Of a stretch of DNA of 5,410 bases, positions 1 through 5,410 are shown piece by piece (the stretch's first letter is position 1; each line of letters opens with the position of its first letter). The DNA lies in the NCBI GenBank assembly GCA_026416355.1, contig JAOAFH010000117.1, forward strand, positions 1 to 5,410. Direction: 5' to 3'. Origin of the DNA: Clostridiales bacterium. Its GTDB lineage: Bacteria; Bacillota; Clostridia; Clostridiales; Caloramatoraceae. Position numbers and translations under genes: made by a program. Under the pieces are notes generated by a model, which searched no databases, was not told the origin of the DNA, and saw only the letters and a program-made list of their open reading frames with translations.

Positions 1-14
1 ATTGGACATTAAAA

Positions 15-75
15 AAGCCTCCTTTGTGTTTAGTTTCTACTCAAAACTATTAAAACACAAAGGGGCTTATTTTTT
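15..75. terminator. Bidirectional intrinsic terminator
   Basis: Bases 15-31 pair with 53-68 in a 16-base-pair stem with a single bulged T at position 20. A short inner stem (31-36 with 44-49) can replace the last pair and shrink the loop. On the plus strand the stem is followed by TATTTTTT; on the minus strand it is followed by a run of six T. It can therefore stop transcription both ways: from a gene to the left of the window on the plus strand, and as a backstop for the minus-strand efflux operon. In frame 1 the first twelve bases read Ile-Gly-His-stop, which could be the end of a plus-strand gene, but four codons are too few to call it. Confidence 0.85.
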
Positions 76-186
76 AAGTTTTAATTATTTCCAATGGTGA
101 TTGTCAACAAGTAGTTTTTACTTTGATGCAACACTAGAACCTCTACCCCCTCATTTTTAATCACTATAAAATATATTGTTTAATTG

Positions 187-222
187 CAAAAATAATGCCA
201 CCCAAAGTTTAACTTGGGTGGC
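187..222 (-). terminator. Intrinsic terminator of the efflux operon
   Basis: The stem GCCACCCAA (197-205) pairs with TTGGGTGGC (214-222) around an 8-base loop. Reading on the minus strand it is followed by ATTATTTTTG. It begins about 12 bases after the permease stop codon (234-236), where the terminator of a minus-strand operon should be. The plus-strand side has no T run, so it acts in one direction. The same hairpin recurs at 4002-4025. Confidence 0.85.
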
Positions 223-227
223 TTAAA
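198..227. repeat. Left copy of 30-base direct repeat
   Basis: This stretch matches 4002-4031 in the same orientation at 29 of 30 bases; the one difference is G at 207 against A at 4011, in the hairpin loop. It contains most of the operon terminator and runs to six bases from the permease stop codon. The match ends abruptly on both sides. The two copies bracket the complete four-gene efflux unit. Confidence 0.8.
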
Positions 228-233
228 TAGATT

Positions 234-1379
234 CTAATCTAAAGTCTTTTTAAACTTGTGCATTGTTATAAAAACTATTACCATTGTTAACGCAAACAAA
301 GAAAACATATTTTTATAAAGCAATTCAATTCCAACACCTTTAACTATTATTCCCCTCAATATCTCAAGAAAATATGTTATAGGAAATATATTACCTATAT
401 AATATATTATTTTTGGCATTGCCTCCCTTGGGAAAATAAACCCAGATAGCAATATGCTTGGAAGAAGTATCGCAAAGGATGCCTGCATTGCCTGTAGTTG
501 AGTTTTTGCTACTGTTGAAATTAACATTCCCATAGCTAGTGCACAGATTAAAAATATAAGCCCAAATAACATAAGTAGTGCAATACTTCCCTTTACAGCT
601 ACATCAAAAACTAAATAGCCTAATAGAAGAACAAAAACAAAATCCAAAAATCCTATCGCCACATATGGAATTAATTTTCCTATTATAAGTTCTAGTGACG
701 TAACAGGAGTCATTATTAGTTGTTCTATTGTTCCCCTCTCTCTTTCTCTTACCATTGAAAATGCAGTTAATATAACTGTTATGTTTTGAAGAATTAACCC
801 AATTATTCCTGGAACATTAAATAATGAGCTTTTAAGCATAGGATTATATAAAACTCTAGCCCTAGAGTCAATGGTTCCTGATGATAACTTCTGCCCCATT
901 TTATTCAGGCTTACTTCCTTTATTTTAATAGAATAGTTATTTGCAATCATTACCGAATATGCTGTTGCTGTTCTAGCAATTGTTGGGTCTGAACCATCCA
1001 CAAGTATTTGAATTTCTGTTGTTTCTCCCCTTCTTATATCTCTTGCAAAATTATGTGGAATAACTAACCCAACCTTTGCTTCACCAGAACCAATATATTT
1101 ATCAACATCATTATATGAGTCAGCTATTTTTTCTATCTTGAAGTAATTAGAATTAGAGAATTTATTAATAAAGTTTCTGCTCTCAACTGTTTTATCTTTA
1201 TCACAAATTACAAGCTTAACATTTTTAACATCACTTGTAACGGCAAATCCAAATAATATAAGCATCATTATAGGCATTAATATAGCTATTGCTAAACTTG
1301 CCTTATCTCTTTTTATGTGAATTAGCTCCTTTTTAGTTACAGTAAACATTCTTTTAATATTCAACCTTCTCATCCCCAT
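234..1379 (-). CDS. ABC-2 type transporter permease (YhhJ/YbhR-like)
   Basis: This is the membrane channel subunit of an ABC exporter, which should act as a dimer with the ATPase encoded just upstream. The 381-residue protein has the ABC-2 plan. A short amphipathic cytoplasmic segment (about 12-27, KKELIHIKRDKASL) precedes membrane helix 1 (about 29-48). A long extracytoplasmic domain follows (about 49-187), then five helices near 189-208, 234-258, 265-287, 297-317 and 355-375. After helix 2 comes MVRERERGTIEQL (209-221), a hallmark of drug-type ABC-2 permeases. The ATG at 1379 overlaps the end of the ATPase gene by 26 bases and has only a weak ribosome site. ATGs at 1373 and 1349 are alternatives; the last would begin four bases after the ATPase stop and keep all the helices. 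The substrate cannot be read from the sequence; lipophilic drugs or cations are typical of the family. Confidence 0.92.
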   Translation of the reverse strand: MGMRRLNIKRMFTVTKKELIHIKRDKASLAIAILMPIMMLILFGFAVTSDVKNVKLVICDKDKTVESRNFINKFSNSNYFKIEKIADSYNDVDKYIGSGEAKVGLVIPHNFARDIRRGETTEIQILVDGSDPTIARTATAYSVMIANNYSIKIKEVSLNKMGQKLSSGTIDSRARVLYNPMLKSSLFNVPGIIGLILQNITVILTAFSMVRERERGTIEQLIMTPVTSLELIIGKLIPYVAIGFLDFVFVLLLGYLVFDVAVKGSIALLMLFGLIFLICALAMGMLISTVAKTQLQAMQASFAILLPSILLSGFIFPREAMPKIIYYIGNIFPITYFLEILRGIIVKGVGIELLYKNMFSLFALTMVIVFITMHKFKKTLD

Positions 1380-2151
1380 TTCTTGACGCTTTAATTTCTC
1401 TAAAAGATGCTACCACATCCTTATTAGAAAGCTCCTTAACATACTTTATAAATATATCCTCAAGATTGTCTATACCATGCTTTTTATATAATCCTTCTGG
1501 GGTATCTATTGTAATAAGCTTACTATTGTATATAAAGCCTATAATATCACATATTGATGCTTCATCCATGTAATGTGTTGTAACTAATGCTGTAATACCC
1601 TCTTTAACAAGTTCGTTAACAAGCTTCCAAAACTCCCTTCTAGACACAGGATCTACCCCTGCTGTTGGTTCATCTAAAACAAGAAGTTTTGGTCTGTGGA
1701 TTAATGAACAACCTAAAGCTAGCCTTTGTTTCCAACCACCAGATAAAGTTCCCGCTAGAGCCTTCTCCTTTCCCTCTAACCCTGCCATTTCGATTAACTC
1801 TTTTTTTCTTTCATTTAGTTCATCTTTATTTAAAAGATATATACTCCCATAAAAATCTAAGTTTTCTTCAACAGTTAAATCTTCATATAAACTAAACCTT
1901 TGTGACATATAGCCTATATTTTGTTTTATCTTTTCTGATTCCTTTTTTATGTCATATCCTAAAACTGTACCTGTCCCTGATGTTGGCGTTAAAACTCCAC
2001 ATATCATTCTAATTGTTGTTGATTTACCTGATCCATTTGGACCTAAAAAACCAAATATCTTTCCCTTGGGTATATCAAATGATATATTATCAACAGCAGT
2101 AAAATCTCCAAATTTTTTAGTTAAGTTTCTTATTGAAATTGCGTGCTCCAT
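1354..2151 (-). CDS. ABC transporter ATP-binding protein (YbhF/YhiH-like)
   Basis: This cytoplasmic ATPase powers the exporter. The 265 residues form one nucleotide-binding domain with every motif intact: Walker A GPNGSGKST (37-45), Q-loop Gln84, signature LSGGWKQ (136-142), Walker B LLVLDEP (156-162) with catalytic Glu161, a D-loop ending at Asp167, and switch His193 in TTHYMDEA. Tryptophan at the fifth signature position instead of Gln is, from what is known of the family, usual in the YbhF/YhiH branch, so it is not a defect. E. coli YbhF carries two such domains; this gene has one and must work as a homodimer. The start is an ATG preceded by GAGGGTG, which overlaps the TGA of the membrane fusion gene ten bases upstream, so translation is probably coupled. 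Its 3' end overlaps the permease gene. Confidence 0.95.
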   Translation of the reverse strand: MEHAISIRNLTKKFGDFTAVDNISFDIPKGKIFGFLGPNGSGKSTTIRMICGVLTPTSGTGTVLGYDIKKESEKIKQNIGYMSQRFSLYEDLTVEENLDFYGSIYLLNKDELNERKKELIEMAGLEGKEKALAGTLSGGWKQRLALGCSLIHRPKLLVLDEPTAGVDPVSRREFWKLVNELVKEGITALVTTHYMDEASICDIIGFIYNSKLITIDTPEGLYKKHGIDNLEDIFIKYVKELSNKDVVASFREIKASRNGDEKVEY

Positions 2152-2161
2152 ATTTTCACCC

Positions 2162-3262
2162 TCATTCTAAATAAACATCCATTAACATACCTGGTTTTAC
2201 TAAATCTAAATTATCTAGCACCTTTATCTTTACCTTAAAAACTAACTTTGTTCTGTCTTCCTTAGTTACAATATTCATAGGTGTAAACTCTGCCTCACTT
2301 GATATATAAGTAACTTTTCCATTAATATTTTTATCCTTAATAAAATCACTTTTTAATTTAACAGCTTGACCTAATTTTATTTTTGGTAAATCTTTTTCAG
2401 CAACATAAACTGTTACATACATATTGCTTGTATCTAATATTGTTGCAATAGGACTACCTACATTAACAAACTCACCTTTTTTAAAATTAACTGTTTCAAC
2501 AACACCATCTATAGGAGCTTTAATTATATTTTTATCGCCATTTAACTTTGTTAGCTCTGCCGATTTTTCTGCTTGATTTAAATTTAATTTAGCTGATAAT
2601 TTAGTGTTGTCTGTGGCTCCATTAACCAATAAATTTAGTTTTTCTTTAGCAGCCTTAAGCTGAGCTTTAAATGCATTTAGCTGTGCATTTGCGTATTCTA
2701 CCTGTTCTTTGGCATTTTCATAGCTATATAATCCTGTATCATATTGATTTTTGCTTAAATCTAGTTCATTTTGAGTAATCAAATTCTTTTCAAACATCAC
2801 TTTACTATTATCATAGTTTTTCTTTTTAACATCTAAATTTAATTTTGCTAATTCTAGGTTGTTTTGAGCCTGTTTTAACAGAGCCTCTCCTTGGCTTACC
2901 TGAGACTCACATTGGCTTACAATAGCCTTTTGTGCATTTATTTCTTCAGCTCTGTTTCCCTTTTGAACTTTATTTAGCTCATTTTGGGCATTTTCTTTTG
3001 CAATGTTAGCAATATCTAATTTTATTTTACTTTCGGCATCATTCAAGCCAGCTACTATGTCCCCTATCTTTACACGTTGTCCTTCTTCAACATTTATGCT
3101 TACTATCTTTCCTTGAGTTTCTGCAACAACATTTATAGTTTCTGCTTCAATAGTTCCATAGTATATATTTTTATTTGTTTCACTAGCCAAAGTGTATTTA
3201 TATCCAAAGTAACTTAATATACCAATCATAATTGCTATTGGAATAAACTTTTTAGCTTTCAT
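2162..3262 (-). CDS. HlyD-family membrane fusion / periplasmic adaptor protein (YbhG-like)
   Basis: This is the adaptor subunit of the ABC efflux pump, anchored in the membrane with its body outside. The 366 residues show one N-terminal membrane helix (about 6-24) without a lipobox; the first half of a biotinyl-lipoyl fold (about 40-73, with GKIVSINVEEGQRVKIGD); a long Gln/Asn/Lys/Ala-rich helical hairpin likely to form a coiled coil (about 75-240); the second lipoyl half (about 246-278, IKAPIDGVVETVNFKKGE); and a C-terminal beta-barrel region that includes FTPMNIVTKEDRTKLVF (327-343), typical of the YbhG/EmrA type. The ATG overlaps the repressor stop as ATGA (3259-3262) and follows the ribosome site AGGGGG, which supports operon membership and coupled translation. 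In a Gram-positive host there is no outer membrane channel to dock with, so it may instead stabilise the permease or carry substrate through the wall; that is inference. Confidence 0.92.
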   Translation of the reverse strand: MKAKKFIPIAIMIGILSYFGYKYTLASETNKNIYYGTIEAETINVVAETQGKIVSINVEEGQRVKIGDIVAGLNDAESKIKLDIANIAKENAQNELNKVQKGNRAEEINAQKAIVSQCESQVSQGEALLKQAQNNLELAKLNLDVKKKNYDNSKVMFEKNLITQNELDLSKNQYDTGLYSYENAKEQVEYANAQLNAFKAQLKAAKEKLNLLVNGATDNTKLSAKLNLNQAEKSAELTKLNGDKNIIKAPIDGVVETVNFKKGEFVNVGSPIATILDTSNMYVTVYVAEKDLPKIKLGQAVKLKSDFIKDKNINGKVTYISSEAEFTPMNIVTKEDRTKLVFKVKIKVLDNLDLVKPGMLMDVYLE

Positions 3263-3924
3263 ATTTGTTCCCCCTTATTCTTTACTCCATTTAAAAATAT
3301 ATCAACAATACTTTCAATTTCTTTTTCATCCTCATTAAGTGAGAAAAACTCAGGAAATACTGAGGATAATACAATGTATCCCATAAGCAAGCTCATCATA
3401 GTTCTTGATATTAATCTAGTATTATAATCATTAAAGTCTCCATTTTGTTTATGAGAATCAACATAACTATCAAGTAATTGTAGAACTTGTGGAACTACCT
3501 GTTCTTTAATTGGTTCTAACAATTCATCATGATAAATAGCTTCTACCAAAACAGTTTTAATAAGTGGCATATTCTTTTTTATTAAAGATAATCTGTCTAA
3601 AAAAAGTTCTTTTAATATTTCTTCAGTTGCATTTTCTTTATCTTTTTTTAATATATCCTCAGCTGATTTCATAATAAGTGGTCTCAAAAATTTTATTGAT
3701 AGGGGTATCAAAAGCCCAGAAAGCAGGTCTTTTTTAGTTTTAAAATACTTAAAAATAGTACCTTCTGCCACTTCTGCTTCCTTTGCAATTTCACTTGTTC
3801 TACTTCCCTCAAATCCCTTCTCTGAAAAAACTTTAATAGCAGCCTCAAGAATTTTTAGCTTTTTTTCGGCTATTTGTTCTTCATTACTTCCTTCTATTAA
3901 CTCATTTAAGTCCTTTTCTTTCAT
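3259..3924 (-). CDS. TetR/AcrR-family transcriptional repressor
   Basis: This is a DNA-binding regulator and the first gene of the efflux operon. Of 221 residues, about 20-66 form the TetR-type domain: a first helix (KKLKILEAAIKVFSEKGFEG), then a helix-turn-helix with SEIAKEAEVAEGTIFKYF (44-61) and KTKKDLL after it, the classic family signature. The remaining helical part (about 70-215) is the variable ligand-binding and dimer domain and gives no hint of the effector. The ATG at 3924 follows a good GGAGGTG site (3930-3936). The stop codon overlaps the start of the adaptor gene by four bases. A perfect palindrome over the predicted transcription start of this gene implies that it represses itself and the three pump genes behind it. 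The family is certain; the ligand is unknown. Confidence 0.94.
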   Translation of the reverse strand: MKEKDLNELIEGSNEEQIAEKKLKILEAAIKVFSEKGFEGSRTSEIAKEAEVAEGTIFKYFKTKKDLLSGLLIPLSIKFLRPLIMKSAEDILKKDKENATEEILKELFLDRLSLIKKNMPLIKTVLVEAIYHDELLEPIKEQVVPQVLQLLDSYVDSHKQNGDFNDYNTRLISRTMMSLLMGYIVLSSVFPEFFSLNEDEKEIESIVDIFLNGVKNKGEQI

Positions 3925-3939
3925 ATTTACACCTCCGTA

Positions 3940-3957
3940 AGTGAGTGTTCACTCACT
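3940..3957. promoter_or_regulatory. Probable TetR-type operator
   Basis: AGTGAGTGTTCACTCACT is a perfect inverted repeat: two 8-base arms around a central TT. It begins four bases downstream of the -10 hexamer, so it covers the predicted transcription start. A third CACTCA half-site (3954-3959) overlaps the right arm and gives a second possible register with a 6-base spacer. Length, symmetry and place fit an operator for the repressor encoded 16 bases downstream. Binding itself is inferred. Confidence 0.8.
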
Positions 3958-3960
3958 CAT

Positions 3961-3989
3961 ATAATACTCCTATTTCAAACTAAATTCAA
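3961..3989 (-). promoter_or_regulatory. Sigma-A-type promoter of the efflux operon
   Basis: Reading on the minus strand, TTGAAT (3984-3989) is a 4/6 match to the -35 consensus and TATTAT (3961-3966) a 5/6 match to the -10, with an ideal 17-base spacer. The transcription start would fall near 3953-3955, inside the palindrome. The leader to the repressor ATG is about 30 bases and carries GGAGGTG. The -35 lies just after the T-rich tail of the upstream terminator, so the operon has its own promoter rather than reading through from the DUF2703-like gene. Confidence 0.7.
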
Positions 3990-3990
3990 G

Positions 3991-4026
3991 CAATAAAATT
4001 ACCACCCAAAATTTAACTTGGGTGGC
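3991..4026 (-). terminator. Intrinsic terminator of the DUF2703-like gene
   Basis: CCACCCAA (4002-4009) pairs with TTGGGTGG (4018-4025) around an 8-base loop; on the minus strand it is followed by TAATTTTATTG. It starts seven bases past the stop codon of the cysteine-rich gene and separates that gene from the efflux operon. It is nearly identical to the terminator at 187-222, though its T run is poorer. Confidence 0.78.
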
Positions 4027-4031
4027 TTAAA
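4002..4031. repeat. Right copy of 30-base direct repeat
   Basis: It matches 198-227 at 29 of 30 bases in the same orientation, with a period of 3804 bases. Like the left copy it sits directly after a minus-strand stop codon (one base away here). The shared part is the hairpin plus the short TTAAA on the gene side; the bases on the tail side of the hairpin differ, so the similarity is confined to this block. Confidence 0.8.
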
Positions 4032-4032
4032 G

Positions 4033-4560
4033 TTATTTTTTCATTGCATCATAAAATTTTTTAAGATTATCTGGTAAAACATATTCCTCTTCTACAATAC
4101 TATCATTATTTGCACCATAAACTTCCTTAAGTATTGCTTCAATTATCATTGCCTTAGGTGGAGAATCGTATTCCTTGCCTTGATAAACCCAAACACGACA
4201 ATCTACATCTTCTCCACACAAGTCACCGCAACACTTGCATGAATTTTCCTTTATATCCATTTGAATATCACGACCATTTACACGAATTGTTGGAGAACTT
4301 TTAAATCTATGCTTTATAGCTAATTCTTCGTTTATTACATTAACTTTATTTACAACAACATCCACACCTGTAGCCTTTAAAACATTTGATACTTCCTTTA
4401 TCGCATCTTCTAGGTTCTGATCTGCCCCTTGACATCTGTCACACATTGTTAAATCAAGATATAGAAAATCAATCACTATTTTTCTTTTATTATAATTGTT
4501 TTCTACTCCACTGCAACATCCACTGCCACATGAACAACATCCTGTTTGCTTTGATTTCAC
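4033..4560 (-). CDS. Cysteine-rich thioredoxin-fold-like protein (DUF2703 family)
   Basis: Function unknown. The 175 residues carry 12 cysteines in three groups: an N-terminal cluster at 8, 9, 11, 15 and 16; a CDRC pair at 40-43 followed by Gln44; and a C-terminal group at 108, 110, 111, 115 and 121. The core (about 28-147) looks like a thioredoxin or glutaredoxin fold: a strand (KIVIDFLYLDL), CxxC at the head of a helix, then SSPTIRVNGRDI (88-99), where Pro90 would be the cis-proline. From memory this resembles DUF2703, a family I recall near metal or arsenic genes; that link was not tested. There is no signal peptide or membrane helix, so it is probably cytoplasmic. It may bind metal or do thiol chemistry. 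The start is GTG, six bases after a full AAGGAGGT site (4567-4574). It is transcribed as a single gene with its own terminator. Confidence 0.85.
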   Translation of the reverse strand: MKSKQTGCCSCGSGCCSGVENNYNKRKIVIDFLYLDLTMCDRCQGADQNLEDAIKEVSNVLKATGVDVVVNKVNVINEELAIKHRFKSSPTIRVNGRDIQMDIKENSCKCCGDLCGEDVDCRVWVYQGKEYDSPPKAMIIEAILKEVYGANNDSIVEEEYVLPDNLKKFYDAMKK

Positions 4561-4566
4561 ACTAAG

Positions 4567-4574
4567 ACCTCCTT
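4567..4574 (-). promoter_or_regulatory. Ribosome binding site setting the GTG start of the DUF2703-like gene
   Basis: AAGGAGGT on the minus strand is a full-length match to the anti-Shine-Dalgarno sequence, six bases before the GTG at 4558-4560. No ATG lies at a suitable distance, so the GTG start is well supported. Confidence 0.8.
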
Positions 4575-4585
4575 AAGTTTTATTT

Positions 4586-4613
4586 GTTATATGCATTCAT
4601 AAATAAAAAGCAA
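4586..4613 (-). promoter_or_regulatory. Candidate promoter of the DUF2703-like gene
   Basis: On the minus strand TATAAC (4586-4591, 5/6 of the -10 consensus) lies 16 bases after TTGCTT (4608-4613, only 3/6 of the -35). Transcription would start near 4579, just ahead of the ribosome site. An alternative -35 is TTGAAA (4618-4623) with a poorer -10, TATGAA. In DNA this AT-rich the call is weak. Confidence 0.3.
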
Positions 4614-4630
4614 ATGTTTTCAAAAATATA

Positions 4631-4643
4631 TTTGTTAAACAAA
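4631..4643. promoter_or_regulatory. Small palindrome in the divergent intergenic region
   Basis: TTTGTTAAACAAA is a perfect inverted repeat with 6-base arms around one central base. It lies between the divergent DUF2703-like and LysE-like genes and overlaps the candidate -35 of the latter. It could be an operator, but a short palindrome in AT-rich DNA can arise by chance. A second one, wholly A/T (4705-4718), is even less informative. Confidence 0.25.
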
Positions 4644-4661
4644 ATCATCTCAAAATATATT
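4632..4661 (+). promoter_or_regulatory. Candidate promoter of the LysE-type gene
   Basis: TTGTTA (4632-4637, 4/6) and TATATT (4656-4661, 5/6) are 18 bases apart, giving a leader of about 85 bases. Perfect TATAAT hexamers also occur at 4686-4691 and 4711-4716 but have no usable -35 upstream. The AT content makes any choice uncertain. Confidence 0.2.
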
Positions 4662-4741
4662 ATACTATTAAGAAGGTATTTTATATATAATTTTTATAAA
4701 TATTTAATTATATAATTATATTTCTATTTTAAGATATGAAT

Positions 4742-4746
4742 GGAGG
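4742..4746 (+). promoter_or_regulatory. Ribosome binding site that sets the LysE-type start
   Basis: GGAGG lies seven bases before the GTG at 4754, the usual spacing. The in-frame ATG at 4736 is upstream of this site and has no Shine-Dalgarno sequence of its own, so the site marks the GTG as the start. Confidence 0.8.
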
Positions 4747-4753
4747 AATTCTC

Positions 4754-5362
4754 GTGATTTATTTTTTAAAAGGACTTATACTTGGACTTTCTGTTGCAGC
4801 ACCTGTAGGTCCAATTGGACTTTTGTGTATACAAAGAACACTTAATAAAGGCAGAAAATCTGGCTTTTTTTCTGGACTTGGAGCTGCAACAGCCGATGCC
4901 ACCTATGGATTAATTGCTGCATTTGGGTTAACAGTTATATCAAACCTTTTGCTTAAAAATCAAACATTAATACGCCTTATTGGTGGAATGTTTTTGATTT
5001 ATCTTGGTGGTAAAACATTTTTATCAACGCCGGCAAATGAGGCTGCAAAATCAGAGGAGGGTAAAAGCATATTAGATGACTATTTGTCTACTCTTTTTCT
5101 AACAGTCACAAACCCTATGACCATTTTATCCTTTTTAGCTATATTTGCAGGCTTAGGATTAAGCAAAACAAATTCACGTCTTTTATCTGCAACAATGGTT
5201 TTAGGTGTGTTTTTAGGTTCGGCCCTTTGGTGGTTAATTTTAAGCGGAAGTGTTAATTTACTTAAACATAAAATAAGTAATAAAGCACTTAAATATATCA
5301 ACATGGTATCTGGTGGTATAATAATTGTCTTTGGAGTAATAGCTATTTGGAATGTAATATAA
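4754..5362 (+). CDS. LysE/RhtB-family exporter
   Basis: This is an inner-membrane exporter of the LysE superfamily, which moves amino acids, or in some branches metal ions, out of the cell. From the GTG at 4754 it has 202 residues, the usual size. The N-terminus, FLKGLILGLSVAAPVGPIG, is the family's first helix with its conserved APVGPIG turn. It is followed by a cytoplasmic CIQRTLNKGRKSGFFSGLGA stretch and helices (counted from the GTG) near 40-63, 70-90, 106-132, 141-164 and 179-201. TNPMTILSF near residue 120 is the second conserved family motif. A charged loop (about 91-108, EEGKSILDD) splits the two halves. An in-frame ATG at 4736 would add six residues but precedes the ribosome site, so GTG is preferred. 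It is divergent from the DUF2703-like gene. The substrate cannot be assigned. Confidence 0.9.
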   Translation: MIYFLKGLILGLSVAAPVGPIGLLCIQRTLNKGRKSGFFSGLGAATADATYGLIAAFGLTVISNLLLKNQTLIRLIGGMFLIYLGGKTFLSTPANEAAKSEEGKSILDDYLSTLFLTVTNPMTILSFLAIFAGLGLSKTNSRLLSATMVLGVFLGSALWWLILSGSVNLLKHKISNKALKYINMVSGGIIIVFGVIAIWNVI

Positions 5363-5410
5363 AAAAGAGCCATTAATGTTTTTAAAGTATGTTAATAGAG
5401 CTTTATAACT

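Noticed and set aside
81..164. A 27-residue minus-strand reading frame starting with GTG in the left intergenic region
   Set aside because: It has no ribosome site, uses a weak start and resembles nothing I recognise; a frame this short is expected by chance. A transposase tail was considered but there is no supporting motif or terminal repeat.
1726..1746. Tryptophan in the ABC signature (LSGGW instead of LSGGQ) as a possible defect
   Set aside because: From knowledge of the YbhF/YhiH branch, LSGGWKQRLAL is normal there, and all other catalytic motifs are intact.
1665..2170. Plus-strand open frames opposite the ATPase gene (1665-1895 and 1949-2170)
   Set aside because: They are antisense shadows of a clearly conserved ABC ATPase; their translations show no domain and they lack ribosome sites.
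4675..4735. Very AT-rich tract with two TATAAT hexamers and a 14-base A/T palindrome before the LysE-type gene
   Set aside because: No -35 element sits at a proper distance and no riboswitch-like pairing is visible; simple A/T richness explains the hexamers and the palindrome.
5080..5373. Minus-strand open frame opposite the LysE-type gene
   Set aside because: It is the antisense of a conserved membrane protein gene and has no recognisable domain.
5363..5410. Possible terminator after the LysE-type gene (AGAGC...ATTAA with TTAAT...GAGCT)
   Set aside because: The arms are imperfect, only ATTAA/TTAAT pairs well, and the window ends before any T run could be judged.

Overview
The window is very AT-rich DNA with compact gene spacing, strong GGAGG-type ribosome binding sites, some GTG starts and simple hairpin-plus-T-run terminators. 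This points to a low-GC Firmicute, most likely a Clostridium-like member of the Clostridia; the genus is an inference from composition and protein style. There are six protein-coding genes, no RNA genes, no CRISPR array and no recognisable insertion sequence.

Layout. Positions 1-233 are non-coding: a strong bidirectional terminator (15-75) for whatever lies to the left, then a featureless stretch, then the terminator of the main operon (187-222). From 3924 down to 234 on the minus strand runs a four-gene efflux operon: a TetR/AcrR-type repressor, an HlyD/YbhG-type membrane fusion protein, an ABC ATPase of the YbhF/YhiH type and an ABC-2 permease of the YhhJ/YbhR type. The genes overlap or are about 10 bases apart. 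In front of the operon is a well-formed sigma-A promoter (17-base spacer) with a perfect 8+8 palindrome over the predicted transcription start. The likely logic is that the repressor shuts off its own operon until an effector, probably a toxic compound the pump exports, releases it.

Upstream on the same strand, but terminated separately, is a 175-residue cysteine-rich thioredoxin-fold-like protein resembling the DUF2703 family (12 cysteines, a CxxC and a likely cis-proline). Divergent from it on the plus strand is a LysE/RhtB-type exporter whose real start is probably a GTG at 4754. The AT-rich divergent intergenic region holds candidate promoters and a small palindrome, none of them strong.

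The most unusual structural point is that the four-gene efflux unit, including its promoter, lies between two direct copies of an almost identical 30-base sequence (29 of 30 matching) that forms the terminator both of the upstream DUF2703-like gene and of the operon itself. This makes the pump look like a cassette placed behind an existing gene, or one that recombination could lose cleanly. The least understood gene is the DUF2703-like protein. No clearly new system is evident; the rest is ordinary accessory efflux machinery.
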